Of a stretch of 56,531 nucleotides of DNA, positions 31,801 to 45,300 are shown in pieces; the first letter of the stretch is position 1; the number at the start of each line of letters is the position of its first letter. This DNA comes from Lingula anatina (lineage: Eukaryota > Brachiopoda > Lingulata > Lingulida > Lingulidae): NCBI RefSeq assembly GCF_001039355.2, contig NW_019775380.1, positions 126,001 through 182,531 on the forward strand. Direction: 5' to 3'. The notes under the pieces were generated by a model. That model had not been told where the DNA came from. It saw only the letters and a list, made by a program, of their open reading frames with translations, and made no database searches. The position numbers were made by a program, and so were the translations under genes.

Positions 31801-34800
31801 CATGTTCTTCAACAGCGTGGCACAATCTCCACCTTCAACATATTCTAGCACCATACACAAGTATTTCTGAAGTGGAAATGAGTGATTTATCTTTAAAAGA
31901 AGAACCAGCAAATATTATAATTCTGGGAAAAAAACTGATCATCATGTTGATTAAATCAAAATATCCAGGTAAACATCATTTGTAATACATTCTTACTGCA
32001 TAATTCAACCAATTACCCAATGAGCCTGAAGATATTTCCATTACTCTGAAATATTGATTTTTATCAAAAGCAATTTTAGTATGCATTTTTTTTTTACCTT
32101 AGTTTCAAATGTACAGTAGAGACTGACAACAAAGGGATTATCTGTGAAGGTCAAGATGTCCCTCTCTGCAAATGCTTGTTCTACTTGATTACGTAGGACT
32201 AGATTGTGCTTGAGAACTTTCTTCAATGCAAAGCGTTGCCTTGTCTCTCGATGCCGAACCAAGAACACAGCACTGGAAAAGCAAATTAGAGAAATTTAAA
32301 AAAGCTGCACAGGAAAATGTACACGTAAGGCCAAATTTAAAACTGCACATTTTTCAAAGGTAAAAATAGATATATTTTCATTTTTTTGTACATACAATCT
32401 CTATTATTTCTAAAGAGAATTATTTCTAAAGAAAATCAGAGAAGAACAATTTTTTAAAAAATATATCATAAAAATATACATCTAATCAAAATCAAGTTAC
32501 TGTTCTCTCAGACAATATACAGTTATCGAACTCACCCATAAGCACCATTGCTAATGAGTTTGATAGTCTCAAAGTCATCCTCACATGGAGGTTTGGCCTC
32601 TTTGGGTTCTGTTTCTTCCACATACTGCAAAAAGATGCCTCACATTAAGTTGACCATATGTTTTAAATTGAACAATTTTAACATTTAAATATTATTTTCC
32701 AAAATATCTGTATACTTTATAAAGCTGAAAACCATTTCAGCAAATATAGGGGAATCAAACTTCTGTTTTTCAGGAAAACATGCAGAAAATGTTGATTAGG
32801 TCGAATCTTATATAATTTGCTTAATTTTTTTATAACCAAAGAAAAAAATGGCTTGTTTACTTCTTCGCTTCCATCTTGATCATCATCTCCAGTTCTCTCT
32901 TCATCTTTTCCCTCTCTCTCACTTTCATCATCCTTATCTTCTGCTGTGAATTCTTTGGCACTTAGCTCTATGTCATTCATATCTGAACGGGGATGAAAAC
33001 ATGACAAAATTATTTTAAAATAAAGCTATTAATAATCATATAAGTGGGCAAAAGAGTTGTCCTTTAACCCACCAGTGCAAATAAACACCAGACCAATACA
33101 ATGGAAGAATGATGAACATTTCAAACTCGTGCGCAAGGACTTATATAATCTATACAGAAATACCAATGATGAATCCATATACGATGACTGAATATGAATA
33201 AAAAAATATAATAATAAATAAAATTTTTTTCTAAATGATTTGTAGCTTCATTTCCACTTATCCTCCTATAAAGCCCTATTAAAATAAATACTAAAATTGT
33301 AATTAAAAAGACACTTAAAACTGATAAGGACAATTCATTATTGTTGTCTGGATATAAATAACAACCAAAGTTTCTATAGCCCACACTGCTTGAAACAGGT
33401 ATAAGGTAATGGATTCACAGACCTGCAAGAGGGTCTCTGTTGAGGCCCAGTTTGTTGACTATATACTGTGGTATGTCAGTCTGTATCACCTGCCTGGCCT
33501 GTCCTTCTGCTGCCTCCAGTAAATGGTAGAACTCCTCAGGGTCAAATTCCTACAAGACAAAAGCCATTATCAGCTATTCACTTAAGACTTTTGACTTTTT
33601 TACTGGTGGTTTAGAAAAAGCAATAATCTCAAAATAATCACACTGTCACTCTTGGAACTAAAAAAAAAGCTGATAATCACAATTCATAGAACTAGATGAT
33701 GAATGCCAACATTTTAATACATCAGAAGTAGACTATTACAAATATTGATCAAAGAAGGCTTGTTGTATGTTATTGTCTCTCTCTTCCCCCAGAATCATCT
33801 TGACTTAAATTTTTCTTCATGATGACCCAATCAATATGACCCCTTACCAAGCATTCCAGTAGCCTGGCTGGCCTGGAGATTATAATTAGAAGCCTGTTCA
33901 CCATTGGGTCTGCGTGTTCTGCAGCATGAGGGGAACGTTCCCTTGACTAAAATGAAACAACACATGAATGCTAAAAAAACATTTCCTGTCCTTGCATGTG
34001 ATGTGTGTTTGTTATTCTAATGGCTATGATAGAAGTAACTCGACAATTCTTTTGATATTCTAAATTAATGTACCAAAGACATTACTAGCTAATGATTAAC
34101 ATGAATGATGATATTGCTAAGACTGCAATCAATTTCATTAATGATATCTTGTTTGGTCCCGTTTTGTAAAATCAATTCCCTTTTGAAACATTCATCCTAG
34201 TCATGCTTTCTATTTACAAAAACTTTCAGACAATGACACTAGATCAGGAACATTATCCTCCCCCCCAACTACAAAACAAGTGCTTCTTCTACTTACATCA
34301 TTCAGTAGAGTCTGTAAATTTTCCGATAATTCAATGAAATAGTTCACCGAGATCACTTGTTCCTGAGATTTTTCTAAACAGTCCCGTGCCAGTTCCAGGA
34401 TCTGATGGTGAACAAACCTTGCTGTCCCATCAGACTCCTCGCTACAAGCTAGTACTTTGTTGTCTTCAATGAAACGATCCAGTCGCTCCTCCATTTCAAT
34501 CTTTGCCTGTTGAATATCAAAAAATCAGTTTACATCATTTTTTAATACAACATGAAAAAACCAACAAAGTTCAATTAATTTTAACACCAACAGTTCTTTT
34601 TCTAAATAATTTTATCATGTCTGTGAGACAATTTTTACATCTTTAAGGAGCAAAGCTTTAGGGACTTTTCTGTGTTCAAGTAATTCTGGCCCAATGGTGA
34701 AAACAAATCAGCAGGAAATGGTGATTTCTCCAGAGAAATGATCAAGATAAATGCACAGTTCTGCGCACAGTGGCTTACATTTGGAAACCGATCTTTGTAG

Positions 34801-37249
34801 ACAGTATTCATCATCATAATGTCCGATTCCATCCCGGGAGACTTGGCAGGACTACTGTAACAGGAGAAAACAAATCCTTTTTTAACAATGCCAGCACAGC
34901 AGTAACACTGTCAAACAGTGATAGATGAATGCTATCGTGTACATGCTAGTCTGATGGCTAGTGATGGAAAAGTCAATGGCGTGTGATCATATTATGGTCT
35001 TAACTCGGTTAGGAAGTAAGAAAAAGAAGAATATGTTAAAGCTGTGACATATGTAACTACATTACTATGTTTCACATTCAGAGAAATGGCGTGCAAGTTA
35101 TCTTCTGGCAAAGTAATACTTCAACGCAACACAAAAAGAATTTCTTTCTATATAAAATTTCAAACAAGATACAAGCAAACAGACTGCAGTTATAATTGTA
35201 AAATTGCCATGCATCAATTACAATACAACCAACACAGTTGTGAAAAAATATTACTTGCCATAAAAAAATGTAATAGATCTCAAAGCTATACAATTCAGAC
35301 TAATGTATAGCTTTTATTTAAATTGCCCAAGCCTTACTATTTTTATAGAAAAGTTTTTCCATTTCTGAATGCTCCATGGTGTCAAACTATAGACAATTAC
35401 CATGTTGCCTTTACACTGTGCAACTACTGCTGATCAGTGACAAACACAAATATTGTGAACAAGATAGCATACTGGAATATACTGCCAAAATTGCTAAACC
35501 AATCATCACAAGTGGAAAAAAGTAGAAGAAGCTTATAAAGTATTTTCATAGCAATAGAAAACATTCCTATACACTGAAAAGAACATACGTAGCTCTTACT
35601 CTAATGCCAGCCAAGATAGGCTTTTCAAATGCAAAGAAACAGTGACATCTCAATCAACATTATACAGCACTTTCATTTCAAAAAAATAAACTGCATGTGC
35701 ATTTGCTTTGATTATTGAACAAAATTGTATGGAATTAAGTGATTTATGAACAACATATAAAAAAGTTAGCATGTTGAATATAATTTCGTTCCTACGTGTT
35801 TTAAGATGTGAAAGAACTATTAACTACTACAGATTTGAGTCAACAGTGAGTGCATGTGTATGTACTGGCATGCAACCTTCTGTGCAGCTTCCTACCTCAT
35901 ACTCCGTCTGATCAAAGTGAAAATATCAAAATCTTTCCTTAATCCAGGACTTCAATCAAAATCAATTTTCTTAAACCACACTTTGAATCTAATATCCAAT
36001 CAACTTCATATTGATAATTCCAATAAGATTAACGCTATACATGACAAAATCCTAGCATAATGGCACAACTGTCCCTAATTGGTAATGGGGAAAAATGATA
36101 TCAAGAAATTGCCTAAAACATGCGAAAAAAAAAAAAAAAAAAAGATTAAGTTTCAAAATTTTCATCTTGACACTGAAGTTAAATGTAAATAAAGTGTTTA
36201 ATTTCCCTACCTTAGGCTGCGTGACCTAGGCCTTATTACAGGTGATAGTCTGCCATCATCTTCTGCCTCTGCAATGTTTTCACTGCTGTCAAAATGTTTG
36301 GTGAGCATCTGGAGTTCTCTGTCAGTGGGTTGATATGGCAACTGATGCAATTTCTCTTGGGAGGAACACTGTGACTTATAAATAAATGAAAACTAGTGAA
36401 TTCTTTAGCTAAAATATTGCAGTATTTTTTTAATGTAAATCCTAACACTTAATAAAATTACCCGTATTCTGAAAATTGTTTCATTTTGAGCGTCACCTAA
36501 ATGAATTTAAAAAAAAACTTGTATTTGGAGTAAACAGTAGCATCTGTTGTCTGATGCTAGGAAAACAAGTTTTGCTCAAATCAAGATTTTATGCAAAGAA
36601 TAAATAAATAAGCAAAGGATTTTTTTTAATTTGATTTCTGAATCATAACCAAGTCGGCTGAACTTGGCTATAGGAAAGGGAGCTCTAAAATTGAAGTTTT
36701 GTTTCTATTTCAAAAAGCACATCAACCTGAAAATAGCATTTCTATGGAGCTGAATTACATTAAATGCAACTTTAAGTATGATGTATGTCTTTGTGACTTG
36801 GTAATGGGGGTATCACCAAATGCCAGAGAAAGTACAGACCATACTAATGACTCAGACAGCCTATTTTTTTTTCATCAAACACTAAAATTCTTGATCTTAA
36901 GCATTTTAAAATCTATTTATCTATCTCAACTTTTCATGTCTGTTTTCCTTTTCCATAATCTCAAGAGCTGCTTTATGCTGTAGCTTTATCTCTAGGTTGT
37001 ACTTTTCAAGTCCAATTTACGAAATCACAACAGTATTCATGGATTCAATGTTACAGACAAGCTGAGACATTTGTTTATATAGCTGTGTAAATACCTATAT
37101 GATGCAGAATACACTGTTACTTCTGATTGTGGATAATACAGATCAATAAAATATTGTGGATGACTTCTAACATGGATGGCATTAAGGAGACGCAATTACA
37201 ACACTTTGCCTAATTTGATATATATTGATCATTTGAAGGTTACTTCACT

Positions 37250-37306
<57 letters not shown>

Positions 37307-40300
37307 TATAAACAATAAAAATACAATGATGCTACTCATTCAAACAACCACTATTTTTTTTTAAAAAGATAATGCAAAGGTGAAAACTGTAAAGATTGCT
37401 TTAAAAAAAATAGTGAACATATGACTCGAGTTGTTTCTCAGGGTTGGCATTTTTGAGCTGATTTGATACTCACAGACACATTGGAGCTCCCAGGTGTGTT
37501 TGTGCCGTAGCCAGAGGAAGGTAAGCTGGCAAACGACCATCGACGCCCACCTTCACGACTAAATAAAATAGAGGCAATAACCACTGAAATGACTTAGAAG
37601 TGAATAACGAAATTGTTACTGAATTATCTAAACTCTATCTATATAACCCCATTAAAATATCTGAATCTAGGGAGAAGGGTATTTGTTTCACCTTACACAC
37701 TCATCATGACCTGCAGGTAGCCTTTGGAAAAATCAATGTCTAGAATCAATGAGTTGAAGTGGAAAATGGTTTCAAATTTTCATGGTTTTTCACTGATAAT
37801 GACAATGGACACGTTAACATATCTGTGCCAGTATGCCCACAGCTGACTTTTGTGAAAGCTTCCTCTGGGTCAATATATGCATGTATGCTTGGCAAAGATT
37901 TTGACAGAAAACACTGCATGAACATGCCCTTTCAGTTCAAAGCTAGACTAAGCTAGTAAATTTTTACACAAGAAAATCAACCATCTATAAATCACCATTA
38001 AAAAAAAAAAGATAATCATAAGATGTTGTTAAAAAAATCCTGAAGGTTTATATCATTCCAATTATCAAAATTAATCCTATGATGCACTCTTTGATTTGGT
38101 TGGGCTAAAATATATCCAGATGGCCTAAAGTGTTTCATAAGACAACCATAATACTAATTAAAAATACATTACTTTGTCTCAGGAAACAAAATAATAAAAG
38201 GGTTTTGGGCTACTTTCTGTCTAAAACAGCATTTGTGTGAATTCAATTTTAATGTGTTACAGCTCACCTCTTCCCAGGGCCAAATGGAAAGTGTCCATGT
38301 TGACTAGGAGACATTGTGCGTGGACTATCAAGTGGACTTCCTGTTTGAAAGAAAAAAAAAGATATATGTTAAGTCATATATCAATTCCTTCTTTAATGGG
38401 GGTGGTGAAAATAAGAAATAACGTGCTTCCTTCCTTCCTTGTGTTGTCAAAGTTTTTACACGTCTCTTGCATTAAAGTCATGTAACTTCAAAGGCTCTTA
38501 ACAGTACTAATGGATGCAGGCATGAGGTTTTATCGGATTCTGAATATAGTGAAATCTCACATTATAAAATCATATTACTCGCACATCTCTATGCAATTAA
38601 ACATGGCATGTGCAAAAACCATTAGGTGGCATTTTTATAGATACTAAAATTATACTGAAAAAGGAAAAATTAGTTGCTTAGACATTAATTCACCATTGGC
38701 ATTCATGTAATTAATATTCTTCTTAGTATGCCAAATTTGTGTCCCTCAACATTCTTCAAATTAAAAAGTTGTTCTTCAAATTAAAAAGTGATAGTGAACA
38801 TCTCCTCTCTCTGCACATACAAATATGAACCAAAGTTACAGCAATTCCAAACTCAAACTAACCAAATCTTCCATAGGACAACATCCGTCAATACATTTCC
38901 TCATAACACAGCACAATCACACAATGCCATCACACAACAAACCCATTAAGTCCCACCAGATAAAAGACACTGCCAGGCGATCATTCATACACCTATCTCC
39001 TTCCTCACTAATCACCTGCAGCAAGGGCAACACTGTCACGGCACCATATGCACCGTTATCTAACTTCCTGCAGGGAGACTGACAAACAATACAGAGACCT
39101 GCAAACTACACAGAGAATCTTTTAACCACACAAACACCTGTGTGCTAAACTAAGATCAGTAAACTACAACAAGACCTGACAAATACCCCAAGATATTTTA
39201 ACTACATGCAGACCTCACTGGCGGGTCAAGGATTTTGCTAATGGCAGACACAAGGCTAAAACATTTTTTTTTTGTGTGAAGCAAGGTAAATAAAAAAAAG
39301 TAGATGAAGACAATAAATTGACCACAGGGACAGAAAAATTCCTAAGTCTCACTCCCCTTGTTATATATTTTCAAGAGAGAGAGATAAGGAGAAGAGGTAC
39401 CTTAAAAGCTAAGAGGGGTGGCACCTGACCCACTGTGCCGCCCTTACACCTCACCCCCTGGACATGTGAATTACCTACGTGTCATTTACCTTTTGTAGGG
39501 GTGCGTAAAAGAAAAACCTTTCTCCTTCTCCTGCTTGTTATTGGCTTCCAATCTTTTCTTCCAAAGAAAGAACTATAAAAAGGAGTCTCGTCTCTTAACA
39601 TAACTTGTCTCGAGTGTCCTCCAATTATTAGTTGCACACCTTGCAGCATACTGCTTAATCTCCACCTAGTTCATACTCACTCCTCAGCTGATAAATAGTT
39701 TTCTCTATATGTTCACTGAACGTGGGGAGAGACCACATAAACTAGAACTCCTTGTAAACCTCAACTCGTTCAGTATAATGATCCAATAAAAGAAAACCCA
39801 GGTAGGAAACTGATACAACATCCATCATTCTGGCCTCGTCATGTTGACTGTCAAGCATGTTCTGAATGCAAATCCAACTTAAATACTAGTGCAGTCAAAA
39901 CAATGGCTGCAGCATGATGACGTGTGAGTTAAGCCAGATTTTTGAAACTTCGGATTAGGAAGAGATTTCTATCCAAATGTTTGTGGCGAAGGCTGGATTA
40001 GATTGATTTTACACTGCAGATTACAAGAATGCACAATCATGCTGAAATTATATAAATACAACACTTGTGCGATAGATTTAGGTTTCTGGTAACTTGTTGT
40101 CAAGTGACAGCATACAAGCCATATGCATTTTGGTACAAAACAGATGTCAAAAGAGACATCTGTTAAACATCCATAAAATGATAAAGAAAAAAAGGCTTTC
40201 ATGAGAATCTTCCTTCAGGTAAGCCATACATCACACTGGCAACAAGACCGCAAGGAAAAAGCACAAAATGGTTCAATTTTTTCTCCTGAAAACCACAAAA

Positions 40301-42283
40301 CCACGCTACTCACGAGTTACATAATAAGTAGAGAAGGTAGATACTCTATAAAAGAAGGAATAAAGTTACCGAGGTTTTCAGCTCCAAATGTACAAGACGA
40401 AAGTGATAATAAGCCATACTGCTTTTTATCAAATCCCACTAACACCTCTGAAATAAAACTCAAAATATAAATCTGTGTAAAAATTCCCCTACATATGGTA
40501 TCATTCCAGCAAGTAACTCTAAATGTGAGACCACATTATAGCTACCTTCCATTACAGGACCCACATACCTCAACTCTCAAAAGCATTTCTGAGATGAACA
40601 CCATTTTCAAGTTTTACTTACCAACATTTTGTGGAGAATGGCACCTCAAGGGCAGTGTAGGGGAGGTATTGGCAATAATGGATTTCCGAGATTGACTCCG
40701 ACTGAAAAATATAGAGGCATTCATGCTTAAAATCTCTCCATCTAGAAATGCAACGTTGAAGCACTTTTCTTGTTGAATACGCAGGTAATATTCAATCTAA
40801 TATGCTAATGGACTACAAGCTTATGTGCAATGTGTAAAAAAATCGAAAAGAATATGCAATATCATCAACGTACAAAGTTTAATTAATTATGCATGGCTAT
40901 GTTGAGTATCTTTCACAAATTGTCACATGGATTGAATTATATGACAAATGCAAATAATAAAATTATTGAGTTCCTCGCAACTGATTTAATAAAGAGCTGC
41001 AAACATGGTATTGTCTCTCTGAACCAATTTTCAAAAGTTAATCATCAGTTCTACAATTCATTGCTGGGAGTTCTAAAATGTCTTCTTCTTACCTCCCCCT
41101 CCTACACAGACTAGTTTTGGACAAACTGAGCTCCTTCTGCAAAGAAAAATAAGTCATTTTTGGTCATACCATATCAGATATAGTTATTCAACATCTCATG
41201 CTGAAGCAACCTGACACAAAGACAGTAGACAATGGAGATATATCAACATCAACTTTTTCATACACTCAAATGAACCAAAGATTTCATAAAAAAGGTCACA
41301 CAGCACCACAGATACACCAATAGGGATTATGAAGATGTTTTTGTACCGGATGTGTAAAGGTCCGTGGATGACCTAGCTGGATTTAAAGTGTTATTGTGTT
41401 TTGGCTTACAACGGCATTGTCAACAAAACAACTTACTAGCACTGTGCTATAATTAACCATTCACTGATTATCGTTTCACAGATATGCAGTTGCTGAAAGG
41501 TAATACTTGGTATCATATTGCAGATATGAAACACTGATCTGTTAGGAATAAGGTTGACTAAAGCACAGTGACTAAAGCACAATGACAATATCATATCTGT
41601 ATTATTTTGCATGAGCTTTGTTAAGGTTTCTTTCACTGTATTTTTTTATATGTACGCAATAATATAACTATGATCAATTCATTTCTCTGTCTCATTCTTC
41701 TGATCATAACTGACCACTTCCTCTCTTAAACCATACATACGGTAAATGATGTAGTGTTATAGTCTACCTCACAACATCAGTCTTTTTCAATGTTTTAGTA
41801 TCTGGTACCACAGTTCAAAAGAATTACATTACATGATCTAAAAAAATTCAATATAGCAATTTTTTTTCAGAAAAGTAGTCAAATGACAATAAAACAATTA
41901 TTCTGAGGAAAGACAATCATTCAGCAAGGTGGGAATGCACTTTTTTCCCCCCAAACCCTGGTATTTTGTTGTTTTGATTTTTCATCATGATGATTATCAT
42001 TGTTGCCTGTCAGCATCAAGGCCATCAATTCTTGTATTGAATGTAGCTAATACAACATGACATGACTGTCAGGCAACTAGCTAGCTGTAGCATATATTTT
42101 TCATTATCAACAGACTGCAAACTCATTCTTTTGTGACAAATGAAGAGATAGCATTTTTTTTTTCATTTTCCAGTTTTGGCCTTTAAAATACATTGTTATG
42201 GATATGTTTTCATTGTGTTTATTTTATTCTGGAAGAAGAAAATATATCATCTTTTTTTTTATGGACATATCCACAGCACATGA

Positions 42284-42371
<88 letters not shown>

Positions 42372-45300
42372 TTTTGAAAGTTAATACTTACCTTTCTGTG
42401 GCATCAATATTTGAAAGACTTTTTTTCATCTAATCAAGTACTATACTTTATGAAAAACACTTACCCTAAGTTGAGACAACGAGGCAAAGCTGTAGGAAAG
42501 ATGTAACTTGCTTGGCGTAAGACCTCCAGAGCCTTCTTCTTCCTCTTTCTCTGCCGCTTTAATCTCCAGTGGCGTACCACAGGAGTGCGTTTTTCGTAAG
42601 CGGCGCTTAAAAAGATCATCTCCAAGGGAAGTGTCCTTTTGAACTGGCTTTTCCACACTTATTGACCTCTTTAGCATTTTTGAAGATCTATCAAGCCAGA
42701 GAATCAGAGATCTGTTTTTCTGAAGAATCTGTTGCTACAGCACGAGGCAACATTTTATCCTAGTTATCCTTGAATTAGTTAATGTCCAAGTAAAAGTGAC
42801 CACATAGTTTTTTTGCCATGCCTGATAGAAAAAAATGACAAGCAGCACTTTTTTAACAGATGATCTAATCAATAACCAGGCTCTATCTTATGAAAAGCAG
42901 CAATTTCTGATGTGTCCCTTTTTGATGTAGTCAATTGAAGAATAGGAAATAACCTGTCTACCCTGGGATAGTCTTTCAATTTCCCTGCATCACTTTTACT
43001 GCAATAATCAATGGAAGAATAAGAATATCCAGGAATAATCAATTTGGGAAATACAGATCAATTTCCAAATTGTCTTTCATTAGCTGAAGTCAGTTGAAGT
43101 ATGAAAAAATAAAAAAAACAACAACATTTAAATGATATGAGTACCATATCATATTCCCTGGTGTGTCTCTTACCAGCAGTCTTTTCAAAAATGACACAAA
43201 TAATAAAAAATTGTTTTGCAAAAAAATAAAAAAACACCTGGTCTTCTGGTTGTTGTGATGTCTTCAAGTCCAAAAGCCTTGTCCTTCCATATGACTCATC
43301 TCCAATGAAGTCCAATCAGTTCTGATGATCTGCATTACATATCATAACGCCGACCTGGCAGACAATCTCCTGACCACATTTTAGGTTCAAGCAAATTGCA
43401 CAAGTCAATGAGAATCTACGGAGATGTAACCCATATGTACATGCCGCGTCAACGTTTCAATCATACTTCTGGTTAAAAACTGGTGGGAAAAGCCCCAAGG
43501 CATGGGCAATGGTAGGCCAAGGCTATTAGTGGAGTGGATGAACTGTCTCAACTTCTGTACTGACATAAAAGCACAGAGCAGTAATTCATGGAAGATTTGT
43601 TAATGTTGGATATCTTTCAGTGCAAGCACATCTAATAAATCCCAATCTTACAGCAGTTCATGTCGAGATTGGCCTGCATTGACGATATCCCTACACATCC
43701 TGTGTATGACTTTTTACAGAATGACAGTCAGGAACAAGCTTGAGGAGAAGCCTGATATTCGGCATTTTAAGTTTTCTCTGTCGGCACACAAGTCCACAGA
43801 TAACATTGTTGGGTTTCCTCGATTTCCTACAAAATTCAATTTGAGTTATGCCAAAGTTTTTTGCCTTATTCACAAATGATGACAATTACCAACAGGTCAA
43901 TGTCCTGTTTTATAGCCATTGTACACATACTTTCATTTCATATTCTTATCATGTCCTAGACTTAAAAATAACAATCAACATCTTTTTACAAAAAGACATT
44001 ATATCTGAAAAACAGCATTCAACGTTGTACTGAGCTATTTGATGAGAAATGCAAACACACTGAAAGAAATTTGTAGGTATTCTTAATCCTCTGAATCCTT
44101 TGCAATTGATGTCAGTAAGATGAAAGACCTTATATCATCTACAGAGTTTAAGATTTGTAGACATAGTCTGCCTGAACTGAATCACTAGACAACAAAGAGG
44201 AAAATGATTCTCTGCTGTAACAGAGGTCTGTTTCAGAAAATAAGTTGGTCACAGTAAAGACCACTTAGATTACTAGCCAGCTTAGTTATGATTCATAAAA
44301 GTCTAAATGACCACTATAACCCCTTTATTCTCTTAAGTTAAGCCCCTAGACCATGTTGTTATTGTCTTAATGCCTAGCCAATTTTCAAAGGTGACAGTTA
44401 CAGCCTATATCAATTATATTTCTTGTGGGCCATCTGTTCAGAAAAAGTTCTTAGACCAATACTGCTAACTCTACACTACCTAATCAGTTATCCAATTTAA
44501 AGTCTAAGAGCGCATTCACAACGAGTTGAGCCATGGCTCTACAAATCCAGGAACTAAATATNGGTACATAAAGAAAAAAGGCCTAATCTTTTAATAGTCT
44601 CTCCGCCTCTCACACGCCTCTCCGTGCGTCGTCCCTGCGGGGGTACAGTCATTAAATCTAGGCTCCATTGGGAAGACACATGGGGAGGCGTGTGAGAGGC
44701 AGAGAGACTATTAAAAGATTAGGCGGTTTTTCTTTCATGTACGTCCGCCATATTTAGTTCGTGGATTTGTAGAGCTATGGCTCAACTCGTTGTAAATGCG
44801 GCCTAAGAGGGAATTCAGAACAAGATGATCTGCAGACTAAATATGGCCGACTCACTTAAAAACAGCATCGACTAATCCCCTGATGGCCTCCCTGGCTCCC
44901 AAAAGTGCTGTCATTGAAGGGGCCTTGCAATTAAACATTGGTGCCAAGATTTTATCCTTTTAAAGGCACGTGTGGAGGCAGGGAGACCATCAGGGAATTT
45001 ACAGCGGTGCTTTTAAGTGGGATCGGCCATATTGAGTTAGCAGATCAGTTAGGCCCTGGATCATCTGTTCTGAATGCGCTCTAAGTTAAGTTCAAACGCT
45101 TTGGCCTTAACTGACCCAGGGCTCAGGTGGACTCTCTCATGGACTGGTGCTTAGGTTAGCCACTGGCTAATATACAATAGACTATGGCTAATTGATTTCT
45201 CCCAGTCTGAATAATCAGAAATCCTCTTACCAAAGCATTTACAAATATGGATAATATCTTTTTTTTATGATTTATACTTGGTTAAGACCTGGGCCCATCA

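Noticed and set aside
38825-39082. 85-codon plus-strand open frame inside a MAST intron
   Set aside because: Low-complexity Ser/Thr/His composition, no start context or splice partner; likely chance in a C-richer intron.
42193-42384. Open frame with a long Thr-His repeat
   Set aside because: Created by the CA microsatellite; no other coding sign and it lies opposite MAST exons.
43240-43312. Possible MAST first exon ending in CAG/GTGTTT
   Set aside because: The frame starts with TTG, has a stop just upstream, no in-frame ATG and a weak donor.
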